From Thermoplasmata archaeon (GTDB taxonomy: Archaea > Thermoplasmatota > Thermoplasmata > Thermoplasmatales > Thermoplasmataceae), in NCBI GenBank assembly GCA_021806345.1, contig JAJZXP010000248.1:1-5178 (forward strand): DNA of 5,178 nucleotides, given 5' to 3'. Positions within the stretch are counted from its first letter, which is position 1. The number at the start of each line of letters is the position of its first letter. Shown here piece after piece: positions 1-4,963 of this stretch. The notes under the pieces are model-generated. The model was not told the origin of the DNA. It saw only the letters and a list, made by a program, of their open reading frames with translations, and did not search any database. The position numbers and the translations under genes were made by a program.

Positions 1-168
1 ATTTTTAGTACTTTACAGGAAAAAAATTTAGATGTCATATTTGAAACAATTGCAAGGCACTCAGAAATTAAGACAGAAATAATTGTTAACTGGAAAGTAC
101 AATTTTTACAGAATATTTTTGGCTCACACAAATTTTCATTAACAGCCAACATAGACCTTGCTGGATAA
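1..168 (+). pseudogene. Decayed IS3-family OrfA (transposase helix-turn-helix) remnant, 5' end outside window
   Basis: Frame 1 is open from the window edge to the TAA at 166-168 and gives 55 residues. The stretch IARHSEIKTEIIVNWK lines up without gaps with the helix-turn-helix of IS3-family OrfA proteins, whose usual form is L-A-x-K-Y-x-V-H-P-x-x-I-x-x-W-K. Ala, the second-helix Ile and the Trp-Lys pair are kept, and the following QFLQNIFG resembles the usual QLLENAxxxF. In an intact element OrfA continues into a leucine-zipper segment; here the frame stops about 22 residues after the Trp. OrfA normally binds the element's terminal repeats and supplies the first part of the OrfAB transposase made by -1 frameshifting. 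The family call is by eye from a short match. The alternative is the C-terminus of an unrelated DNA-binding protein that continues beyond the window. Confidence 0.55.
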
Positions 169-173
169 AGTAA

Positions 174-233
174 ATGGACACATTAGACCTTCGTTTGGCT
201 TTTTATAGCAGTCCAGGAATAGGTATGTATCTT
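174..233 (+). pseudogene. Short IS3 OrfB-like transposase fragment
   Basis: Read from the ATG at 174, the first 20 codons (DTLDLRLAFYSSPGIGMYL after the Met) resemble the conserved block before the DDE catalytic core of IS3 OrfB, typically ID-x-L-Y-x-x-x-P-F-Y-G-S-R-R-M-x-x-x-L. Asp, two Leu, Phe-Tyr, Ser and the final Leu agree. The glycine after FY and the arginine pair are lost. The frame stays open to the TAA at 345-347, but residues after the matching block no longer look like OrfB. The fragment lies in the -1 frame relative to the OrfA-like piece, as expected for IS3. However, the OrfA zipper and the start of OrfB that should lie between them, roughly 100 codons, are absent. I infer an internally deleted, inactive element. 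I did not find the DDE motifs or the terminal inverted repeats. Confidence 0.4.
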
Positions 234-260
234 TCCTCACTCGAGTTATGTTTTATTTGG

Positions 261-270
261 TTTATATATA
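261..270 (+). promoter_or_regulatory. Isolated TATA-like string
   Basis: TTTATATATA matches the archaeal TATA-box consensus well, but no credible gene begins about 25 or more bases downstream. The nearest ATG (316) opens only 27 codons. In DNA this rich in A+T it may be chance, or it may be the leftover promoter of a lost gene or of the insertion element. Confidence 0.15.
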
Positions 271-645
271 CTCGTGGGAAGTTTCTTTCGATTTTTAATT
301 ACATATTAATCGAATATGTTAACGAATATCAATCATTGTCCGATTAACCACTGTTATAGTATTTACAGGAATTTCACATTCGATCTTTTGGTAAAATAGC
401 TTTTGAAAATGATGATTATATATCTATTCTGAAGACCCTCTTATACCTTTGCTTAAAGCTAAAATTTTGTATCATAATATAATGACAGTCGCAATTTTCC
501 AGCAAGACTACAAAAAGTAATGGTAGGTATTTAACATCAAAGATAATATAAAAATATCTCTAGGGGTATTTTCCTATTTGAGACCTCTCATCTTTTTCCA
601 AGAACTTATAAGAGAATTTGAAGTGATGGTAAATAACAACACTTC

Positions 646-685
646 TATCTGGTCATACAGATAATCGCAGATTATTTCTTATCTG
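646..685. repeat. Three-armed short inverted repeat (TATCTG / CAGATA / TATCTG)
   Basis: TATCTG at 646-651 pairs with CAGATA at 658-663 across a 6-base spacer. The second arm can instead pair, as CAGATAA (658-664), with TTATCTG at 679-685. The group lies 55-94 bases before the ATG at 740 and just upstream of an A+T-rich box. It could be an operator for the following ORF or a chance feature of A+T-rich DNA; the arms are only 6-7 bases. Confidence 0.2.
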
Positions 686-705
686 ATGATATTGATAAAC
701 GAGAG

Positions 706-719
706 TAATATTATTATAA
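706..719 (+). promoter_or_regulatory. Possible TATA box for the ORF at 740
   Basis: The A+T-only run TAATATTATTATAA is centred about 26 bases before the ATG at 740, the spacing expected of an archaeal TATA box for a transcript starting at the ATG. No Shine-Dalgarno sequence precedes that ATG, which fits a leaderless message. The box is not a close match to TTTATATA and the local sequence is A+T-rich throughout, so support is weak. Confidence 0.25.
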
Positions 720-739
720 CTACATGGATATTCACATGA

Positions 740-1006
740 ATGTTTCTTCTTAATCCAGATTCTGTTGACTATATGCACACGTCAATAAAGTCTGAAATAG
801 ATAACTTCCAAGTATTGTGTCCTTTTGCAGCGAGATTTGTAAGTAATAGAAACTCTGAATTGTATGATTTTTTTGTGGGCTACACCTTTGGTGACTTCGA
901 AGCGTCTTTCTTTAAAATTGAGAATCGAAAAATGAACCTAATGGAATATAAAGAAGCCATGCTAATAATTGAAGATAAAAGGACTGCCATATGCGATGTA
1001 ATTTAA
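740..1006 (+). CDS. Hypothetical protein, 88 aa, unknown function; possibly the end of a broken gene
   Basis: I do not recognise this protein. It is 88 residues, mixed polar and hydrophobic, with no signal peptide, membrane segment, zinc-binding cluster or repeat that I can see. The C-terminal third (KMNLMEYKEAMLIIEDKR) looks helical. The ATG directly follows an in-frame TGA, so 740 is the earliest start. No ribosome binding site precedes it; an A+T-rich box about 26 bases upstream would allow leaderless transcription. The same frame is open upstream from 527 to a TAA at 662-664, so the ORF may be the downstream part of a longer gene broken by stops. It ends 163 bases before mcrB, and a separate TATA-like box precedes mcrB, so a shared operon is not evident. 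It could be a genuine small accessory gene of the restriction locus, a relic, or a chance ORF. Confidence 0.35.
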   Translation: MFLLNPDSVDYMHTSIKSEIDNFQVLCPFAARFVSNRNSELYDFFVGYTFGDFEASFFKIENRKMNLMEYKEAMLIIEDKRTAICDVI

Positions 1007-1074
1007 GAAAAACGTCTCGAGCAAAAAAAGGGCAAAGAAACAAGGGAATCGCAATAGTCCCTAGGAAACCGTAA
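991..1074 (+). CDS. Possible 27-aa basic micro-ORF
   Basis: An ATG at 991 opens 27 codons overlapping the end of the 740-1006 ORF in another frame. The product is strongly basic (KTSRAKKGQRNKG in its middle) and ends VPRKP. No ribosome binding site is seen. It might be the displaced C-terminal tail of the upstream ORF after a frameshift, since basic tails are common in nucleic-acid-binding proteins, or it may be chance. I would not call it a gene without conservation. Confidence 0.12.
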   Translation: MRCNLRKTSRAKKGQRNKGIAIVPRKP

Positions 1075-1101
1075 AGGTTGGTTGTGGATATGTTGTTTGA
1101 A

Positions 1102-1108
1102 TTTATAT
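1102..1108 (+). promoter_or_regulatory. Candidate TATA box of the mcrBC operon
   Basis: TTTATAT, preceded by the purine bases GAA that could serve as part of a BRE, lies 62 bases before the mcrB start. Transcription starting about 25 bases downstream, near 1130, would leave a leader of about 40 bases that includes the ribosome binding site at 1159-1165. This is the best TATA match between the orphan ORF and mcrB. It is inferred from sequence only. Confidence 0.4.
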
Positions 1109-1158
1109 GTGAAGATCAAAATACGAACTTTGGGAAAAATAGTCATAACGCTATCAAA

Positions 1159-1165
1159 GGAAGGT
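1159..1165 (+). promoter_or_regulatory. Ribosome binding site of mcrB
   Basis: GGAAGGT sits four bases before the ATG at 1170. GAAGGTAA (1160-1167) agrees at six of eight positions with the archaeal Shine-Dalgarno core GGAGGTGA. It supports 1170 as the start, in contrast to the leaderless-looking antitoxin gene downstream. Confidence 0.55.
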
Positions 1166-1169
1166 AAAT

Positions 1170-3317
1170 ATGCAAATAGATGAAAGACAGTTTGAGAAAT
1201 TTGTAAGTGAAATTAAATATAAGGCCTCGTTGTACTATGTTTCTCTAACAAGTGATATGAATTTTGAACTTGCTCTTAAGTTCCATACTTGGGGTGTTCC
1301 AGACAGACACAAGAATAGAATAAAAGCGGCAAAAAAGGGAGATTACGTACTTTTCTTTGGAGGAGAATCTGGTATGTATATACTAAAACTAGCTTCGGAT
1401 TCTTACTACGACCCGTCGAGGATCTGGGGTAGAGATGTATATCCACACCGAATTAAACTAGAGGAGACTCCGGTGTTGCATCTCACGTCTTCTGAATTTA
1501 CCCCCTCTGATATGTTTCGGGTATTGACAGATCCAAACGGAGAACCTTACCAAACGCATTCTAAAATGGGATTATCTATAAAAGGAGTCAATGGGTCTTT
1601 TCGAAAGTTAAAAATAGATGAGATTGAAAATCTAACGCACTCCTTGGAATTAAAAAAGACGAAGAATTTCAATGTTCCCCAATATGAGTTCTTTCAAAAT
1701 GCAATAGAATCGATCAAAAAGGTAATCAATGTTACAGACCCAGTAACTAAAATGAAAAGGGTTCAAGACCGAAAGTACGTGCTATTAACATATGGTGAGA
1801 TGTTTAACCCTAACAATTTGTACAAACTCACATTTGAAGATATAAAAAGGTTCTCAGATATTAATGAAAACAGGCACTGGAGTGGATTAGAAAGGCAAGC
1901 TTCAAACATTGAAAAAAACAATACAATAGAGGCTGTGAGAACGTATCTTAGAGTACTACTCGACGAAAAGAAACCTGTGCAAGATAGACTGTTTGAAGCC
2001 AATAAGAATATACATTATGCAGGACCACTTATTCTGACAGCCATCCTCTACGTTGCCTACCCTGAAAAGTACTGTGTGTTGAACGCTCCCTCGATTTCAG
2101 CACTACAATCGCTTGGATTAATAGGCTTCAAAGTAACCAACACCGCTTTGTCAAAGTACAGCATTGTAAACGGGGTAATGGATAAATTAGTTGAAAGAAG
2201 CGGGTTTGACAGATGGGATATCGATTGGGCCCTCTATCAAATTGACAAAGAGAGAAATACAATTACAAATGAAGGGAAAAAACAACCGATTAAAGAAATG
2301 ACTACAAAAAATGAAACTGAACCAACTGAATATTCTGATTTCCCCAAGAACATTATCTTACATGGCCCTGTTGGGACTGGAAAAACTGTACTTGCGGATA
2401 TTATTGCCCGTAAGTTGGTCGCTAAACAAATAAAAGATCGGTTAGAAATTCCATCGTTTATCACAGCCGATTTGGATGCTTTATCGAATAGTGTTCAATC
2501 AGTTGACCCAGAAAGAATTAAAAAGATTACATTTCATCAATCATATGGCTATGAAGAGTTCATCGAGGGCATATCTGCAAAAACTAACGGTTCCCAAATT
2601 GAATATAATACAAAACCGGGTGTATTGAGAGAGATTTGTCAAATAGCAAGTGAGAACCCAAACAAGAATTATGTTCTGGTAATTGACGAAATTAATCGAG
2701 GAGAAATTTCAAGAATATTTGGAGAATTGATTACCACAATAGAAGAAGATAAAAGGAGTAATAAAGTAGATGGGAAATACTCGACCACTCTACCACTTTC
2801 CGGTCTGAAGTTCTTCGTACCAGAAAACCTGTATATTATAGGCACTATGAATAATACCGACAGAAGCATCGCTCTATTGGATGTTGCTCTAAGGCGTAGA
2901 TTTACATTCTTTTATGTTCCCCCATCAGAAGTTCCCATTTCAAAATGGCTGGATTCTGAAAATTCAGTTGATCTAGAATTTAAAGAGGTTCTCACAAAGT
3001 CATTTAAAAGATTGAATGAGAAAATTGCAGATACTAAGAACGAAGATTTCCAAATAGGGCAAGGATTCTTTTCAGAGCTGAGGGATAGCAACGACAAGAT
3101 CGCGTCAACGCAGTGGATATTCAGGTATAAGATCATTCCATTATTAATGGAGCATTATTATGGCGAGTATGATAGATTGAAAGAATTACTTGGCGAATGT
3201 TTTATAGAAGACACAAACGATAGTGACCGAATTATCTGGAAAGACTATATTTTTGAGGAGAATCACAAAGAAGAATTTAAGTCAGAATTAAAAAAGTTCT
3301 CTGAGTTAGATGAGTAA
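1170..3317 (+). CDS. mcrB: McrB-type AAA+ GTPase with N-terminal EVE-like domain (type IV restriction)
   Basis: Motor and recognition subunit of a modification-dependent restriction system. In the McrBC family, McrB binds modified DNA, assembles into a hexamer, hydrolyses GTP and drives McrC to cut. Three parts are visible. Residues about 20-105 form an EVE/PUA-like domain (YYVSL, W41, the KKGDYVLFFG strand at 55-64, SYYDPSRIWG and YPHRIKLE), a fold that reads modified bases in other McrB proteins. Residues about 171-360 form a helical middle domain I cannot name. Residues 391 onward are the AAA+ domain: Walker A GPVGTGKT (399-406), FHQSYGYEEFIEGI (455-468), Walker B VLVIDEINR (502-510), the GTPase-type signature GTMNNTDRS (558-566; usual form MNTADRS), ALRRRF (573-578) and IGQGFF (629-634). 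At 715 residues it is much longer than E. coli McrB (459). It overlaps mcrC by 8 bases. The start has a good ribosome binding site. The modification recognised cannot be told from sequence. Confidence 0.93.
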   Translation: MQIDERQFEKFVSEIKYKASLYYVSLTSDMNFELALKFHTWGVPDRHKNRIKAAKKGDYVLFFGGESGMYILKLASDSYYDPSRIWGRDVYPHRIKLEETPVLHLTSSEFTPSDMFRVLTDPNGEPYQTHSKMGLSIKGVNGSFRKLKIDEIENLTHSLELKKTKNFNVPQYEFFQNAIESIKKVINVTDPVTKMKRVQDRKYVLLTYGEMFNPNNLYKLTFEDIKRFSDINENRHWSGLERQASNIEKNNTIEAVRTYLRVLLDEKKPVQDRLFEANKNIHYAGPLILTAILYVAYPEKYCVLNAPSISALQSLGLIGFKVTNTALSKYSIVNGVMDKLVERSGFDRWDIDWALYQIDKERNTITNEGKKQPIKEMTTKNETEPTEYSDFPKNIILHGPVGTGKTVLADIIARKLVAKQIKDRLEIPSFITADLDALSNSVQSVDPERIKKITFHQSYGYEEFIEGISAKTNGSQIEYNTKPGVLREICQIASENPNKNYVLVIDEINRGEISRIFGELITTIEEDKRSNKVDGKYSTTLPLSGLKFFVPENLYIIGTMNNTDRSIALLDVALRRRFTFFYVPPSEVPISKWLDSENSVDLEFKEVLTKSFKRLNEKIADTKNEDFQIGQGFFSELRDSNDKIASTQWIFRYKIIPLLMEHYYGEYDRLKELLGECFIEDTNDSDRIIWKDYIFEENHKEEFKSELKKFSELDE

Positions 3318-4602
3318 TATATCACAAGTGCATAAGGTTATATTCGAAAATCAAAAGGTGAAGAACCCAGAACTAAAGGTAGAACTCAAGAATTTTTTCA
3401 ATAGATTTCCAGACTTTGAGAAATATATCACAAATGCAGGTACCGATATTATGGTTAGAAACTATGTTGGAGTGATTGGAACAAAGAATTATAAAATTGA
3501 AATATTACCTAAAATATGGAGGAAATCCCAGGATGAAATTATTAATTTCAATCATTTGAGGGATAATTTTTTCATTTTATTCTCTTATGCGTTCTTCAGA
3601 CCGCCCTTCTTTGAACCTTATCTTAAGCTCCTAGAAAAGAAGAAAATAGATAACCTCAGGGACTTCACCTTAATGCTCTTTTCCAATACTCTCTTTGATG
3701 AAACAAGAAAAGGCATTTACAAAAATTACGTAAAGGAACATGCTACGTCTAAGTATCTCAAAGGTAAACTTGAAGTCAGAAAGCACATCATAAGGCCTAA
3801 CAAGTCTCTTTTTGACGTTGAAACACATAATTTTAATGGAGATAACAAGCTTAATCAAATATTTGAATGGAGTTTAGAGGAATTTTTGAAGACTTCAAAC
3901 GATGTTAGGCTCAGAAAGCAATTGTTACAAATGTCTGGCATCTTTAAGTCAGAATATGTCAAGTCCCTAAAATACAATGACCTCACGTATAGCTTCAACA
4001 GAATTAACGACAGATTTGAGATTCCGTATAATTACGCCTGTATCCTTTTAGAGAATAAAACAGCTGTTTCGGGAGGAAACAAAAAAGAAATGATGTTTCT
4101 CTACGACATGAATAAAATTTATGAAAAATTTCTTTTCAATTTTATCTATAGAAATAAATTACAGATTTTCGGAACCAATAAAGTAAAGCTTGAGTACGAC
4201 AAAGGCCATAGAAATATGCTTCTAGACCCTTTGACCAATAAAAAACGCTTCATGACGAAACCGGACATTAGGTTAAAACTTGGACACTTGACACTGATTC
4301 TTGATGCAAAAAACAAAGAAAACGACAACCAATTAATTAACGGGATAAAAAGAGAAGATCTATACCAGATGCATGCCTATTCGCATTCTTATGATGCAGA
4401 TTCTATCTTGTATTATCCTTCTGCTGCGGAAGATCATGACCCTATACAAGGACCATATAGGTTTCACGAGAACTCAAATCATAATTTATGGGTCTCCACC
4501 ATAAATTTAGACTTCTCCGGTGAGAAGATGGAATGGGAAAACAGGATGATAGCCAATCTTAAAGAAGATTTTGATATAGTCGTCAATCATCTTACAAAAT
4601 AG
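3310..4602 (+). CDS. mcrC: McrC-type PD-(D/E)xK endonuclease subunit
   Basis: Nuclease partner of McrB. It does not bind DNA specifically by itself in known systems; it docks on the McrB hexamer, stimulates GTP hydrolysis and cuts DNA. The N-terminal half shows McrC landmarks: YVGVIGTKNYKIEILPKI (52-69), the KGKLEVRKHI strand (151-160) and a conserved Asn-rich helix (N179-KLNQIFEW). Then comes FLYDMNKIYEKFLFNFI (263-279), which leads into the nuclease. Catalytic residues are in place: D319 in KPDI, D332 and K334 in LDAK, and the RxDLYQMHAY helix (348-357) with Q353 and Y357. So the enzyme looks intact. At 430 residues it is longer than E. coli McrC (about 348). The ATG lies inside the end of mcrB (ATGAGTAA) with no Shine-Dalgarno, so its translation probably depends on ribosomes finishing mcrB. 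Confidence 0.95.
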   Translation: MSNISQVHKVIFENQKVKNPELKVELKNFFNRFPDFEKYITNAGTDIMVRNYVGVIGTKNYKIEILPKIWRKSQDEIINFNHLRDNFFILFSYAFFRPPFFEPYLKLLEKKKIDNLRDFTLMLFSNTLFDETRKGIYKNYVKEHATSKYLKGKLEVRKHIIRPNKSLFDVETHNFNGDNKLNQIFEWSLEEFLKTSNDVRLRKQLLQMSGIFKSEYVKSLKYNDLTYSFNRINDRFEIPYNYACILLENKTAVSGGNKKEMMFLYDMNKIYEKFLFNFIYRNKLQIFGTNKVKLEYDKGHRNMLLDPLTNKKRFMTKPDIRLKLGHLTLILDAKNKENDNQLINGIKREDLYQMHAYSHSYDADSILYYPSAAEDHDPIQGPYRFHENSNHNLWVSTINLDFSGEKMEWENRMIANLKEDFDIVVNHLTK

Positions 4603-4656
4603 ACTTCTAGATACATAAGTTTAACAAAGGCGGTATGGGTCCGATTAATTAAATGG

Positions 4657-4692
4657 ATAGCACCATAAGTGGCTATATCTTGTTATAGCTGC
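4657..4692. repeat. Three-armed inverted repeat between mcrC and the antitoxin gene
   Basis: ATAGC at 4657-4661, GCTATA at 4672-4677 and TATAGC at 4684-4689 are mutually complementary arms. The middle arm can pair with the first (stem extended by AC/GT around loop CATAA, with one bulged G) or with the third (6 perfect pairs plus wobble extension, 6-base loop), but not both. It ends 11 bases before the antitoxin TATA-like box. Plausible roles are an operator for the toxin-antitoxin complex, which usually represses its own promoter, or a structure in the mcrC 3' end. It lacks the T-run typical of archaeal terminators. Confidence 0.35.
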
Positions 4693-4703
4693 TCATAGTA
4701 GAC

Positions 4704-4716
4704 TTTAACTATATAC
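4704..4716 (+). promoter_or_regulatory. Candidate TATA box of the toxin-antitoxin operon
   Basis: TTTAACTA (4704-4711), running into TATAC, is centred about 25 bases before the ATG at 4733. That is the normal distance from an archaeal TATA box to the transcription start, so the message would begin at or next to the start codon. No Shine-Dalgarno sequence precedes 4733, which agrees with a leaderless transcript. Confidence 0.45.
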
Positions 4717-4732
4717 ATATGATTACATAAGC

Positions 4733-4963
4733 ATGGAGACAACTATTCAAATTAAAAAGGACCTCAAGGAAAGGCTCAATGCTTTGAAACTCTACCCAAA
4801 CGAGTCTTACGATTCAGTCATAAGAAGACTTTCAGAACTGGCAGAGGACGAAGAACCTCTTTCTAAAGATACAATTGAGATGATAGAAAAGTCCCTGAAG
4901 GACATTAAAGAGGGCAGGGTATATACAACCGATGAAGTGAGGAAGAGGCTAAAAATTGCCTGA
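4733..4963 (+). CDS. RelB/VapB-like antitoxin, 76 aa
   Basis: Antitoxin expected to bind and neutralise the RelE-like toxin encoded next to it, and to repress the shared promoter. The N-terminus TTIQIKKDLKERLNALK is a strand-helix segment of the ribbon-helix-helix type, followed by YDSVIRRL (26-33), a combination common in euryarchaeal VapB/RelB-like antitoxins. An acidic linker (about 36-42, LAEDEEP) leads to a C-terminal helix and tail, SLKDIKEGRVYTTDEVRKRL (54-73). This resembles the toxin-wrapping end of RelB proteins, whose usual form is a-L-x-D-I-x-x-G-x-V-x-T-x-E-E-V. The ATG at 4733 lies about 25 bases after a TATA-like box and has no ribosome binding site, consistent with leaderless expression. 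The stop overlaps the toxin start by 8 bases. Length is normal for the family. The functional class is inferred from pattern and gene order. Confidence 0.85.
   Translation: METTIQIKKDLKERLNALKLYPNESYDSVIRRLSELAEDEEPLSKDTIEMIEKSLKDIKEGRVYTTDEVRKRLKIA
4941..4948 (+). promoter_or_regulatory. Ribosome binding site of the toxin gene
   Basis: GGAAGAGG lies seven bases before the TTG at 4956, inside the end of the antitoxin gene. It supports TTG as the toxin start. It also contrasts with the antitoxin, which has no such site: the second gene of a leaderless message needs internal initiation. Confidence 0.5.

Larger units (their letters stand above)
234..739. other. Gene-poor, A+T-rich stretch without a supported gene
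   Basis: On the plus strand this segment is broken by frequent stops; I checked the minus strand less closely. The longer stop-free runs, at about 360-481 in frame 3 and 527-661 in frame 2, lack recognisable motifs. The second run is in the same frame as the ORF at 740-1006 and is separated from it by two stops (TAA 662-664, TGA 737-739). The segment follows transposase debris, so it is probably eroded mobile-element or gene sequence. I see no tRNA, CRISPR repeat or long direct repeat. Confidence 0.5.

Noticed and set aside
316..399. 27-codon ORF following the TTTATATATA string
   Set aside because: Too short, no motif, no ribosome binding site, and its ATG is not at the spacing expected of a leaderless start.
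1763..3136. Minus-strand ORFs of 66-79 codons opposite mcrB (1763-2002, 2237-2464, 2669-2869, 2912-3136)
   Set aside because: They lie opposite a strongly conserved coding sequence, are rich in Ser/Leu/Phe as expected from reverse-complemented A-rich codons, and show no motifs.
2298..3317. Internal start at Met377 of McrB, which would give a motor-only short form like the E. coli short McrB
   Set aside because: The ATG is well placed just before the AAA+ domain, but the only purine-rich stretch (near 2270-2278) is about 20 bases away, too far for a ribosome binding site, so there is no sequence support.
3670..4328. Minus-strand ORFs opposite mcrC (3670-3858, 4146-4328)
   Set aside because: Shadows of the mcrC coding frame without recognisable domains or start signals.
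4603..4656. Terminator for mcrBC directly after the mcrC stop
   Set aside because: No T-run or stable GC-rich hairpin is seen in this stretch; transcription may end further on or not at a sequence-evident site.
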